A DNA stretch of 11,094 bases. Origin: Bryobacteraceae bacterium. GTDB lineage: Bacteria; Acidobacteriota; Terriglobia; Bryobacterales; Bryobacteraceae. The translations under genes were made by a program, and so were the position numbers. The notes under the pieces were generated by a model that saw only the letters and a program-made list of their open reading frames with translations, did no database searches and was not told where the DNA came from. The stretch covers positions 1-11,094 of the forward strand of contig JANXXV010000375.1 of assembly GCA_025350445.1 (NCBI GenBank), in the 5' to 3' direction. This document shows positions 1 to 6,878 of this stretch, piece by piece (the first letter of the stretch is position 1; each line of letters starts with the position of its first letter).

Positions 1-879
1 GCCGGATCGGCGCGCTACCTGTTGCCGATGGCCGCGCCGGTTGCACTGCTGGCGGTTCGCGATCTTCGATGGGCCCGGCCTGCGTTCGTGCTGCAACTGG
101 CTCTGAGTCTCGCGCTCGCTGCGGTCAACTACCAGCATTGGGACGGTTACCGGCAGTTCGCGAACGGTCTTCACGATCAGATCGTAAACAAGCGCACCTG
201 GATCAATGGAGAGTGGGTCCAGTATTATGTGGAAGCGGACGGGGGGCTTCCGGTGATACTGGGGCAGGCTGTACGGCCCGGTGAACTGCTGATCTCCAGC
301 GACCTGGGTTATCCGGTTTCGGTCACAACCGGCGGTGGACAGTTGGTGCCGCTGGCGGAGCGCGGGATCACGCCGACGCTTCCGTTCCGGCTCATCGGTA
401 TCGGTTCGAAGTCGGGTTACTCCACCGCCGCCGCGGGCTTTCGTCCTTTCGATATCTCGACGCAGCCGATTGATCGCGTACGGGCTCAGGTGGTGGTGGA
501 GCGGAAGCCCACGCAATCGTACCTGACTATGAATGCAACCGAGGCGGAGAACCAGATTGTGAGCGGACTATACTCAGCCGAGAATAATTCCTGGCGGTGG
601 ATGAGTGATCGGGCGGTGGTCTTATTGAAACCGCCTCCGGAGCCGCAGCCAATGCATGTGGTCTTTAATATTCCGGATGTCGCTCCTGCGCGGCGCGTGA
701 CCCTGACGCTGGATGGCGTGGTGTTGGAAGACAAGACCTTCGACAAACCAGGCGGCTATACGCTGACTACAAGGCCGGTCAGCGGCGGCACGGCGACCAT
801 CTCCGTCGACAAGACCTTCTCCACCGGAGGAGACCGGCGGCAACTCGGAATCATCGTCAGCGAACTAGGGTTTCGTTAG
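1..879 (+). CDS. GT39/PMT-like membrane glycosyltransferase, C-terminal part (5' truncated by the window)
   Basis: The frame is open from base 1 to the TAG at 877-879, so the true start lies upstream; TTG 22 and ATG 28 are only internal codons. The first residues read ARYLLP, then two hydrophobic stretches (roughly residues 8-20 and 28-42 of the visible part), then YQHWDGYRQFA. A RYLLP-type motif before the last membrane helices is typical of GT39/ArnT-like enzymes, which move a sugar from a polyprenyl-phosphate donor outside the inner membrane. The remaining ~230 residues are soluble and presumably periplasmic, ending in a beta-rich module (around VVFNIPDVAPARRVTLTLDG). The catalytic N-terminal half is not visible, so substrate cannot be stated. 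The family call rests on recall of similar acidobacterial proteins. The 3' end overlaps the convergent NHL gene by 15 bp. Confidence 0.6.
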   Translation, partial: AGSARYLLPMAAPVALLAVRDLRWARPAFVLQLALSLALAAVNYQHWDGYRQFANGLHDQIVNKRTWINGEWVQYYVEADGGLPVILGQAVRPGELLISSDLGYPVSVTTGGGQLVPLAERGITPTLPFRLIGIGSKSGYSTAAAGFRPFDISTQPIDRVRAQVVVERKPTQSYLTMNATEAENQIVSGLYSAENNSWRWMSDRAVVLLKPPPEPQPMHVVFNIPDVAPARRVTLTLDGVVLEDKTFDKPGGYTLTTRPVSGGTATISVDKTFSTGGDRRQLGIIVSELGFR

Positions 880-1854
880 GCGTAGCACGCGGTTGTTCTC
901 GCTATCCGCGACGTAAAGAACGCCCTTCTTGTCGACGAATACTCCGTGCGGTCTCTTCAGCGGCCCACTCGTGCCGTCGCCCAGCACGGTCTTGATCGTT
1001 CCGCCTTTTAGATCGATCCGCCGGATGGTGTGGCTTTCCGTATCGGCAATGTAGAGTCCGCCATCGGGCGAGAGCGCCACGCCCTTCGGCCCGGAAAGCT
1101 TCGCTGTCTTCGCGGGGCCGCCATCGCCGGTGTAGCCTTTCTCGCCAGTGCCCGCGATGTGTGCGATTAGCTTCGTTGCGGGATCGATGCGATAGATGGC
1201 GTTGCCTTCCCGCAGCGCGAGGTACAGATTGCCCTTCGCGTCCACATCAATAGCGCGAGGCCCATTGAGCGGCGTCCCTGCGAGCGGCGCGCCATCCGGG
1301 GTGGGGCCCTTTTCCCCGGTGCCCGCGAACGTGTTGATGATGCCGGTTTTCAGGTCTACCCGGCGAATGCGATTGTTGCCGATATCGCAAATCAGCAAGC
1401 CGCCGCTGTGATCGAACGCTATGCTGTGCGGCTGCTTGAATTGCGCCTGCGTGGCGGGGCCGCCATCGCCGCTGAATCCCGATGTCCCATTGCCGGCGAA
1501 AGTCGAGATCTTCTTCGACTTGCGGTCCACGCGCTTCACCACGTTGTTCTGCATGTCGACGAAGAACAGGTTGCCTGCCTTATCGAAGCGCAGTTCGTAC
1601 GGCTCGTTCAGCGTGGCTTCCGTGGCAAGACCGTCGCCGGCGTTGCCCTTCCGCCGGTTCCCGGCGACGACCGTGAGTTCTTTTGTTTTGAGGTCGAGCC
1701 GGGTGACCACGTGATTGCCGATTTCACAAAGGTACAGCGCGCCGTCCGGCCCGGTGGAAAGGCCGTATGCGTTATTCACTTTGTCAGTGAGGATGTCAAA
1801 ATCGGCGGCGAACAAGCCGCCACAAATCGCCATTGCAAGTAATAGAGTGCGCAT
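865..1854 (-). CDS. Exported NHL-repeat beta-propeller protein
   Basis: This 329-residue protein starts at ATG 1854 with a signal peptide (MRTLLLAMAICGGLFAAD). An open frame runs further upstream, but that extension is basic, lacks a signal and would overlap the upstream gene. The mature part consists of about six NHL-type repeats of ~50 residues: a GP-G-LY-AD-NHRIRRVDL-type strand set followed by an I-TFAGTG-GF-GDGGPA linker. Examples are GNNRIRRVDLKTG, AGNGTSGFSGDGGPATQA and ADSENNRVLRLTKP. NHL propellers usually act as binding scaffolds; in Acidobacteriota many secreted copies exist with unknown ligands. No catalytic motif or second domain is visible. It is the last gene of the minus-strand cluster, 11 bp after GT9, and its end overlaps the convergent glycosyltransferase gene by 15 bp with no terminator between them. 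Confidence 0.88.
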   Translation of the reverse strand: MRTLLLAMAICGGLFAADFDILTDKVNNAYGLSTGPDGALYLCEIGNHVVTRLDLKTKELTVVAGNRRKGNAGDGLATEATLNEPYELRFDKAGNLFFVDMQNNVVKRVDRKSKKISTFAGNGTSGFSGDGGPATQAQFKQPHSIAFDHSGGLLICDIGNNRIRRVDLKTGIINTFAGTGEKGPTPDGAPLAGTPLNGPRAIDVDAKGNLYLALREGNAIYRIDPATKLIAHIAGTGEKGYTGDGGPAKTAKLSGPKGVALSPDGGLYIADTESHTIRRIDLKGGTIKTVLGDGTSGPLKRPHGVFVDKKGVLYVADSENNRVLRLTKP

Positions 1855-1865
1855 CGCACGCAAGT

Positions 1866-2630
1866 CTAACACAGTGCCTCCAGCACTTCCTCCACGCTGA
1901 CATCGGTGATGGGATCGCGATGAATCACGTGGACGTCCCGGCCCCGGGGCGCCCATACAGCAGGGTCGGTTGGCCCGAAGACCGCGTACACCGGCGTACC
2001 AACGGCCGCGGCCAGGTGGGAGATGCCCGAGTCGTTGCCGATGTAGAACTCGGCCTCGGAAAGCCAGCGTCCTAGATCGTAGAGATTGGAAATGCGCACC
2101 GCATTATCGAGCAACTCCTCCGGTCCGGCGCAAAACTGCACGGGTACGGGAAGGCTGCGGCAAACCGCGCGAAACCGCTCCAGCGGCCAATTCTTGCGCA
2201 GGCTGCCGGAGAACGGGTGAATGGCCGCGAACCCCGCAGTTTTGCGGCGGCGGCAAATGCGGGGAACGGCGCCGGGTTTTGCGCCCACTTGCCGCAGGTA
2301 GAAATCCACCGCGTGAAGATCGCCCTTGGGCAGGGCATCGTGAAACTGGAATGGCAGACCGGCAACGGCTTGGCGAAAGTCCGGCCGCGCGGTGCCGTAC
2401 CAGGACACGATGGAATCGAAGGTTGATAGGTCCGCCATTGGCGGTTCGCTGATTCCAACAAGGTCCAGGCCGGTGGAGACGATGCTGCGAACTTTGTCGG
2501 CGAACCGGATCAGCGGAACATTTTGCGAGGCCACCCAGACTTCGGTGTAATCGGTGCGCAAGTGTTCCATTGCCGGCAACGAAACGATGCAATCGCCGAT
2601 GGCGCCCGGCCTGATGATCAGTCTTCTCAA
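1866..2630 (-). CDS. GT9 (heptosyltransferase-family) glycosyltransferase, short form
   Basis: The protein has 254 residues. The N terminus, LIIRPGAIGDCIVSLPAMEHL, is the signature first strand and G-loop of GT9 (WaaC/WaaF/WaaQ) enzymes. The C-terminal half carries AIHPFSGSLRKNWPLERF (sugar-nucleotide domain entry) and YIGNDSGISHLAAAVGTP followed by VFGPTDPAVWAPRG, the usual donor-binding block. Family members transfer heptose or related sugars from nucleotide donors to lipid A core at the cytoplasmic face. Here the acceptor is unknown. At 254 residues it is clearly shorter than the usual ~320-350, but both domain signatures are present. The start is TTG 2630, the only start codon before the G-loop; the next ATG would remove the fold's first strand. 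Its Shine-Dalgarno is weak and it begins 3 nt after the DsbD-alpha stop, so translational coupling is likely. Confidence 0.85.
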   Translation of the reverse strand: MRRLIIRPGAIGDCIVSLPAMEHLRTDYTEVWVASQNVPLIRFADKVRSIVSTGLDLVGISEPPMADLSTFDSIVSWYGTARPDFRQAVAGLPFQFHDALPKGDLHAVDFYLRQVGAKPGAVPRICRRRKTAGFAAIHPFSGSLRKNWPLERFRAVCRSLPVPVQFCAGPEELLDNAVRISNLYDLGRWLSEAEFYIGNDSGISHLAAAVGTPVYAVFGPTDPAVWAPRGRDVHVIHRDPITDVSVEEVLEALC

Positions 2631-2633
2631 ACT

Positions 2634-3104
2634 CTAATTATGGACTTCCACCGGCAGTTTGACTTCGATGGTGCGCGGTGGCAGGCATACCTTGTCGCTG
2701 CATGCCTGATAGCGCAGCTTGCCGATCATCGTGCCCGTGGACACCAGCTTGAATTTCGTCTGGGCTTTGAATTCGCCGCTGAAGACCGACACCGGCTTCG
2801 TGGAAAATTCATACTTTTCCTGCTGTGGCTTCGGGAAGACGACTTCTGCTGCCTCGGCTGCGCCATTGGTCCAGGTGAATCGCAGCGGGATTAGAAACTC
2901 GTCGTTCGGGGTATTGCTGTTTACGTGGAATCCGGTGCGCAACTGCAGTTTGAAATCCGCGGTGACCAGGTCACTGCGTTTGCCGGCAATCTTTTCCGGC
3001 GGCGTGATGGTGAGGACCGTGCTAATTTGAGCCGGCAGCGGCGTGAGAGTCAGCGCCAGCAGCAGTGCGTTTTGCTTCCAGAAGTTGAACAATTTCGTCC
3101 TCAT
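2634..3104 (-). CDS. Free-standing DsbD N-terminal (alpha) domain, periplasmic thiol redox protein
   Basis: The protein has 156 residues: a signal peptide (about 1-26, hydrophobic ALLLALTLTPLPAQ) and one immunoglobulin-like domain. The key motif is near the C terminus, YQACSDKVCLPPRTIEV, with C135 and C140. It corresponds to the nDsbD motif in which a Cys pair passes electrons from the membrane reductase to periplasmic partners. E. coli nDsbD has five residues between its cysteines; here there are four. No transmembrane beta domain or C-terminal thioredoxin domain follows: the gene ends at TAG 2636-2634. The thioredoxin function may be supplied by the TlpA-like protein just upstream. The start is taken as ATG 3104; GTG 3110 is an in-frame alternative. 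Either start lies inside the end of the TlpA gene, giving an 83-89 bp overlap, so translation is probably coupled. Confidence 0.8.
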   Translation of the reverse strand: MRTKLFNFWKQNALLLALTLTPLPAQISTVLTITPPEKIAGKRSDLVTADFKLQLRTGFHVNSNTPNDEFLIPLRFTWTNGAAEAAEVVFPKPQQEKYEFSTKPVSVFSGEFKAQTKFKLVSTGTMIGKLRYQACSDKVCLPPRTIEVKLPVEVHN

Positions 3105-3603
3105 AATCACTCTTGCTCACCAATCCAATATGGGTTGCGGCGATGTTTCCTTGCCGGTCGATCACAAACGTGGTGGGCAGGGAATCCACTCCGCCGTAGA
3201 GGGTTCCCACACTATCGTTTCCCAGCAGGACGCGGTAATTGATCTTTTCTTCGGCCAGAAACGGCTTTACCGTGTTCCAGCCTTCCTCATCCATGGAGAC
3301 GCCGACGACCGAAAAGCCCCTTTCTTTGTACTTCTGCTCGAAGGCAATGAACCACGGGATCTCAATCTTGCACGGACCGCACCAAGTGGCCCAGAAATTC
3401 AGCAAGACTACTTTGCCCTTGTAGTCTTCAAGGCTCACGGTCTTGCCTTGCGCGTCTTTCAGCGTAAAAGCAGGAGCGGCCTTTCGATTTCCCTCTGCTT
3501 TTGGAGACGCCGCGCGCACGCGCTCCGATTTCGAGCAACTGCTGGCGAGCAGTGCGGCGGTGAACACGACAGCCGCAAGCGTACGGGTTGTGGGTAAGGC
3601 CAC
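3022..3603 (-). CDS. TlpA/ResA-type thioredoxin lipoprotein
   Basis: The protein has 193 residues. Residues 1-23 form a lipoprotein signal with a plausible lipobox ending ASSC (C23 lipidated), followed by a flexible K/A-rich stretch. The thioredoxin fold begins near APAFTLKDAQGK and carries FWATWCGPC (redox Cys 75 and 78) and the cis-proline loop SLPTTF (P143). The insertion between strand and helix (VSMDEEGWNTVKPFL) is typical of the AhpC-TSA/Redoxin-type TlpA group. Such proteins reduce disulfides in the envelope, for example in cytochrome c maturation, and take electrons from DsbD- or CcdA-type reductases. The start is GTG 3603, chosen because AGGAG (3611-3615) sits 7 nt upstream. The last ~28 codons overlap the DsbD-alpha signal peptide in another frame, and the tail (AAGADSHAAAGSN) is low complexity and extends past the fold. 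Confidence 0.92.
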   Translation of the reverse strand: MALPTTRTLAAVVFTAALLASSCSKSERVRAASPKAEGNRKAAPAFTLKDAQGKTVSLEDYKGKVVLLNFWATWCGPCKIEIPWFIAFEQKYKERGFSVVGVSMDEEGWNTVKPFLAEEKINYRVLLGNDSVGTLYGGVDSLPTTFVIDRQGNIAATHIGLVSKSDYEDEIVQLLEAKRTAAGADSHAAAGSN

Positions 3604-3610
3604 GGAAATT

Positions 3611-3615
3611 CTCCT
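3611..3615 (-). promoter_or_regulatory. Shine-Dalgarno that fixes the GTG start of the TlpA-like gene
   Basis: Minus-strand AGGAG lies 7 nt before GTG 3603, and the upstream gene's stop (TAG 3616-3614) overlaps it. A TATAAT hexamer (plus 3624-3629) lies just upstream inside the end of the HExxH gene. It could mark an internal promoter, but no convincing -35 box is present, so only the ribosome site is claimed. Confidence 0.75.
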
Positions 3616-4216
3616 AAACCTCGATTATATCGGCAATGGACGTGAGCCACCGCATCCGGCGCTTCCGGTACTGCGCGGCCAAGGTCATCTCAGCGTATCG
3701 AGGGCTACCGCCGAACGCCCACCCGGCGGTGTCACAAAAGCTTTCACAAAGGTAGTGACGCCACTTCCGGCTGCGGGTTGCCCGGTCGGAAGTGGTAAGA
3801 CTTTGCTTCAACGATTCCGCCGACCAGCCGAGTTCCCCTCGCGCGCCGCGCTTCATCTCAGACTGCAGCAAGGCCTCATACCCCTTCCGCTTTTTGTTCC
3901 CAAGGCGCACCCAGGCGAAGTGGAAAACCTCGTGGACGAAGATTCGGGCGAGGCGCCCGGGCGTGCGGAGCAGTTGCGCTTCGAGGACGATCTCCCGGCG
4001 GCGCAAAAATGACGCCGCATGAACCGGCGTCCCCTGCCGCGAGCCGGACAGGAGCTTCCCGCGATGCGCTGTCAAGGACGGACGGAACGAGACTTTGATG
4101 CGCTCCCCCGAAAGTTCAGGAAGGGAGCTATTTTTGCGGACCGAAGTACGCGTTGTTTTCGATCTTGACCGTTGCTTTCTTCCGGGTTTCGTCGACGAGC
4201 TTGCGGACTTCTGCAT
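3614..4216 (-). CDS. Basic HExxH putative metalloprotease-like protein (unnamed family)
   Basis: This 200-residue, strongly basic protein has no signal peptide or membrane helix. The central motif is RIFVHEVFHFAWVRLGN, an HExxH zinc-site pattern (H95, E96, H99). A second conserved-looking block, LCESFCDTAGW (E158, D162), could supply a third ligand, as in SprT/gluzincin-like folds. Other recognisable stretches are GTPVHAASFLRRREIVLEAQLL and RGARGELGWSAE. I recall similar unnamed proteins in Acidobacteriota but no assigned function; peptidase activity is inferred from the motif alone. The start is uncertain. ATG 4216 is the only ATG before the conserved part, but it lies 89 bp inside the PpiC gene and gives a low-complexity S/K/R/T-rich first 26 residues. 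The next option, TTG near 4077, would cut into the region before GTPVHAASF. It ends 10 nt before the TlpA start. Confidence 0.7.
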   Translation of the reverse strand: MQKSASSSTKPGRKQRSRSKTTRTSVRKNSSLPELSGERIKVSFRPSLTAHRGKLLSGSRQGTPVHAASFLRRREIVLEAQLLRTPGRLARIFVHEVFHFAWVRLGNKKRKGYEALLQSEMKRGARGELGWSAESLKQSLTTSDRATRSRKWRHYLCESFCDTAGWAFGGSPRYAEMTLAAQYRKRRMRWLTSIADIIEV

Positions 4217-4994
4217 CTTTCATCTCTTTGAAGATATCGTCCTTCACCGCTTCATACGATGCTTGCGCGATCGACTCGGCGCGAACTACGACGTAGCCGC
4301 TCTGCTGCTTGAGCGGGTCGCTGACATCACCCTGCTTCATGGTGAGAACCGCCGCTTTCACATTTTCCGGTACGTTCGTTGTCGAGGGCCGGATCCCGAT
4401 TCCCAGGTCGCCGTCGTGACTCAGCGTACCCGGATCTTCGGAATGCTCTTTTACCAGCTTCACGAAGTCCACGCCGCCGCGGGCCAGGTTCACCACCGAT
4501 TCCGCTTTTGCCTTTGCCTGGGCTTCGGTGAGCGGCTTCTTGCCGTTTACATCAGCGACCGGAGTTGCGGCGTAGGGGATGAAGATCATCTTGACCTTCG
4601 TTTCCTTGTACTTATCGATGTTCGCGTCGTAGTACTTTTTCTGGTCGGCGGGCATGATGGGGAGCGCATTTTTGTACTCGTTCACTTGGGCCTGCACGAT
4701 GATCTGGCGGCGCATTTCGGCGATCTGCTCCTTGTAAGGGCTCTTCTCGGCAACTTTGGCTTTCTCGGCCATGTCGGCGATGAGGTCGAACATCGCGTAC
4801 TCTTCGAGGAACGCCTTCGGATCCCGATGTGCCATCTGCTGGCGCACCGGCGTCAGAGGAGACAAGAGCTTGTCAATGTCGGCCGCGGTGTACGGCTTTC
4901 CATTCACTACGGCTACCACCGTTTCCGGTTTAATGAGGTCCTGCGCCCAGGCGGGCAAAAGACACAGGAATAGAGACAGCCAACAGATTTTCAT
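4128..4994 (-). CDS. Periplasmic PpiC/SurA-type peptidyl-prolyl cis-trans isomerase
   Basis: The protein has 288 residues. It starts at ATG 4994, preceded by GGGGA about 7 nt upstream; ATG 5018 in the same frame lacks a ribosome site and adds residues before the signal. The signal peptide is MKICWLSLFLCLLPAWAQ. An N-terminal helical chaperone-like part follows (VVAVVNGKPYTAADIDKLL, then helices up to ~130), typical of SurA/PrsA proteins. The parvulin domain spans about 130-240: HSEDPGTLSHDGDLGIG, VPENVKAAVLTMKQGDVSDPL and SGYVVVRAES are its hallmark segments. It should help fold exported proteins, including outer-membrane proteins. The gene lies 27 bp after the esterase gene, and its 3' end overlaps the HExxH gene start. 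Its company of TlpA and DsbD-alpha fits an envelope protein-folding cluster. Confidence 0.92.
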   Translation of the reverse strand: MKICWLSLFLCLLPAWAQDLIKPETVVAVVNGKPYTAADIDKLLSPLTPVRQQMAHRDPKAFLEEYAMFDLIADMAEKAKVAEKSPYKEQIAEMRRQIIVQAQVNEYKNALPIMPADQKKYYDANIDKYKETKVKMIFIPYAATPVADVNGKKPLTEAQAKAKAESVVNLARGGVDFVKLVKEHSEDPGTLSHDGDLGIGIRPSTTNVPENVKAAVLTMKQGDVSDPLKQQSGYVVVRAESIAQASYEAVKDDIFKEMKDAEVRKLVDETRKKATVKIENNAYFGPQK

Positions 4995-5021
4995 GCGGTT
5001 TTCCCCATAGTTTACCATGCG

Positions 5022-6458
5022 TTATTGGATTGGCATGGGTCCGAAAACCGGAGCGCTCATGCCCGCCGAGTCATGCAAATTGCAGTACGGGTCCTTGCCG
5101 AATCCGTAGTGCAGGACGGCGCCTTCAGGCAACTTGCCGGCGAAAGCCAGCAGGATGGCCGAGGGGTCTGTGGAGTCTACTACGGTCTTGAACACTACGG
5201 TCAACGCTTCGCCTTGCGGTGAGTGAATGGAGAAGCCGCTGATGCGGCCGTCGGATTCCAGGCGGCCGTTTACGTCGGAGAATGTCACGCGCAGGAAGCT
5301 GGTGTTGGGGTGGATGCCCGGTTCCACCGTGGCCGAGATGGGACGCGGCCCGCGCTTCAAACTGCCTTGCACCAGGGTGGCGAATTGCTTGCCGAGGCGC
5401 TTATGATCCTGCGTACTGACGTGGATCCCGTCGTCGAGCGACGTCTCGATAGCGGCGATCATTCCGGTGTGGGGAATGGAGAGTTCGGCCAGGCGTTGGA
5501 CTTCCTGAACCTGATTCCATTCGGCGATGTTCTGTGTGTTGATGAACCTGCCGAGCTGCACGTAATAGAACGGCAGGTCCGGTTGGCCGAAGTCCGAACG
5601 GATGGCTGCGATTAGCTCAGCGAATTTCTGCGCGAAGATGGGGGCGGCTTTGGGGTTGGCATCCGACTCGCCTTGATACCAGAGAACTCCGGCCACCTTG
5701 CCGCCGATTACTCCGACTCGCCGGACCATGCCGCCGTAGAGCGAATCGCCGCCGCGATCGCGAAGAGCCGGGTCCCACTGCGCCATGGAGGTTCCGCCAT
5801 GGGCGCAGGGAATCAGGCCGATGGGCACTCCGTTCTTGCGCAGCATTTCGACAGCGAAGGGGAGGCCGAGGCCGGCGCCTTTCTTCCGTTTCTCGTTGTA
5901 CCTGGCTAGCGCATCGCCGTCGGTCCGCACCGGTTCGTGGTCGGCATTGCGCGGCCAATGGACTCGATCCACGGCACTTACCAGCGTGTGCAGAGGCTCC
6001 TTGGCGATGAGCCAGGTGTCGGTGAGGTCGAAGCTGTGGATCTTGGGGTCGGAACGCTGAACGTCCACCAGATCGCCAACGCCTTCCATATTGGACTGAC
6101 CGGCGAGGACCCAGAGATCGCCTACCATGATATCGTCGAAGGCCGTTACGGGAGCCGAGCCGGAGCGGACTTCGATCTTATAGGGTCCGCCCATCGGGAT
6201 GCCGGTTATTTCGGCCGTCCATGCGCCGTTTTGCACCGTGCCTGCCGGGCTCCAGTCACGGACGAGGCGGCGGCCCGACATGACGCGAGTCTGGATGGAT
6301 TTGCCATCGAGTCCCGATGCGGAGCCCACGAGCTTCGCGTTGGATTTGTTGGTGCTATCCCGCTGGAGGACTTGTTCGGATGCCAGGCCGGCGGCTACCC
6401 GGAGTTCCTGCGCCGAGGTGAGGGCGCAGAGAGAGAGGAAAAAGATCAGGGGCTTCAT
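5022..6458 (-). CDS. Secreted sialate O-acetylesterase (SASA) family carbohydrate esterase
   Basis: The protein has 478 residues with a signal peptide (MKPLIFFLSLCALTSAQ). Residues ~20-110 form a beta-rich N-terminal part. The SGNH-like esterase core follows: VGDLWVLAGQSNMEG (nucleophile S122), HGGTSMAQWDP, GVLWYQGESDA (260-267) and the catalytic pair in LDDGIHVSTQDHKRLG (D343, H346). The order and spacing fit SASA/CE-type acetylesterases, which remove O-acetyl groups from sialic acids or, in soil bacteria, more often from plant or bacterial polysaccharides. The real substrate cannot be read from sequence. A C-terminal beta-rich part (~370-478) completes a usual family length. The ATG 6458 start has no good Shine-Dalgarno and lies inside a 10-bp perfect hairpin. 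The gene begins 33 bp after the BON gene. Confidence 0.92.
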   Translation of the reverse strand: MKPLIFFLSLCALTSAQELRVAAGLASEQVLQRDSTNKSNAKLVGSASGLDGKSIQTRVMSGRRLVRDWSPAGTVQNGAWTAEITGIPMGGPYKIEVRSGSAPVTAFDDIMVGDLWVLAGQSNMEGVGDLVDVQRSDPKIHSFDLTDTWLIAKEPLHTLVSAVDRVHWPRNADHEPVRTDGDALARYNEKRKKGAGLGLPFAVEMLRKNGVPIGLIPCAHGGTSMAQWDPALRDRGGDSLYGGMVRRVGVIGGKVAGVLWYQGESDANPKAAPIFAQKFAELIAAIRSDFGQPDLPFYYVQLGRFINTQNIAEWNQVQEVQRLAELSIPHTGMIAAIETSLDDGIHVSTQDHKRLGKQFATLVQGSLKRGPRPISATVEPGIHPNTSFLRVTFSDVNGRLESDGRISGFSIHSPQGEALTVVFKTVVDSTDPSAILLAFAGKLPEGAVLHYGFGKDPYCNLHDSAGMSAPVFGPMPIQ

Positions 6459-6483
6459 GTGAGCTTCGATTTTACATGAAGCC
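6451..6483 (-). promoter_or_regulatory. Start-codon hairpin with an ATG-TAA minimal frame before the esterase gene
   Basis: Plus-strand arms 6451-6460 and 6474-6483 are perfect 10-bp inverted repeats (GGCTTCATGT / ACATGAAGCC) around a 13-nt loop. On the transcript the 3' arm contains the esterase ATG (6458-6456). The 5' arm contains another ATG immediately followed by TAA (6477-6472). There is no downstream U-tract, so it is not a standard terminator. A translational role is an inference. Confidence 0.5.
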
Positions 6484-6491
6484 GTGCCTGT

Positions 6492-6878
6492 TTAGATGCG
6501 CTTGACCTCGGCTTTCTTGCGGCCCTTGTCAAGATTCGAGGCGGCGCGCTGGCGGGCGCTCTCGCTGATTTGGACTTTATTTACGACCTGGACGGCTCCG
6601 CCGGTTCTGGCCATACGGGTTGCGGACCCTTTGCGCTGGATGACGTCAGTTTTGCCTTCGATGGTTGCTACGCCGTTTTGTACCTTTACGGTGAACTTTT
6701 CAGGGGCGATTTTCGATTTGGCGAACCTGGCGCGGATGTTTTGCTCAATGGCTGCGTCGGAAAGCTGTGGTTTGGCGGCTGCTTTGGGGGTGGCCTTCGG
6801 GGCGGCTTTCGGTGTCTCGGCCGCGAAGGCGCAGAGGGCTAGGGTTAGTACCGGGAGTGCTCTGGATAGGAGATTCAT
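6492..6878 (-). CDS. Small exported BON-domain protein
   Basis: The protein has 128 residues. ATG 6878 is followed by a signal peptide (MNLLSRALPVLTLALCAFAAE); an upstream in-frame extension would be a proline/serine-rich tail with no signal. An alanine/lysine/proline-rich linker (22-38, repeating PKAAPKATPKAA) leads into one BON domain (~39-105): LSDAAIEQNIRARF, then FTVKVQNGVATIEGKTDV and a closing strand VQVVNKVQIS. The expected helix and strand order and the G-V-A-T-I-E-G turn are present. The end is highly basic (KGRKKAEVKRI). BON domains (OsmY, Kbp) bind phospholipid or envelope structures and are often stress-linked; the partner here is unknown. It is the first gene of the minus-strand cluster, downstream of a 554-bp gene-free region. 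Confidence 0.85.
   Translation of the reverse strand: MNLLSRALPVLTLALCAFAAETPKAAPKATPKAAAKPQLSDAAIEQNIRARFAKSKIAPEKFTVKVQNGVATIEGKTDVIQRKGSATRMARTGGAVQVVNKVQISESARQRAASNLDKGRKKAEVKRI

Noticed and set aside
3624..3629. TATAAT before the TlpA gene, sharing TATAATCGAG with the box at 9011
   Set aside because: It is explained by coding sequence (end of the HExxH gene) and has no -35 box; the shared 10-mer is probably chance.
4095..4973. Long plus-strand open frame (292 codons) opposite the PpiC gene
   Set aside because: It mirrors the PpiC gene and gives Val/Leu/Arg/His-rich sequence typical of an antisense shadow. PpiC has a signal peptide and parvulin motifs.
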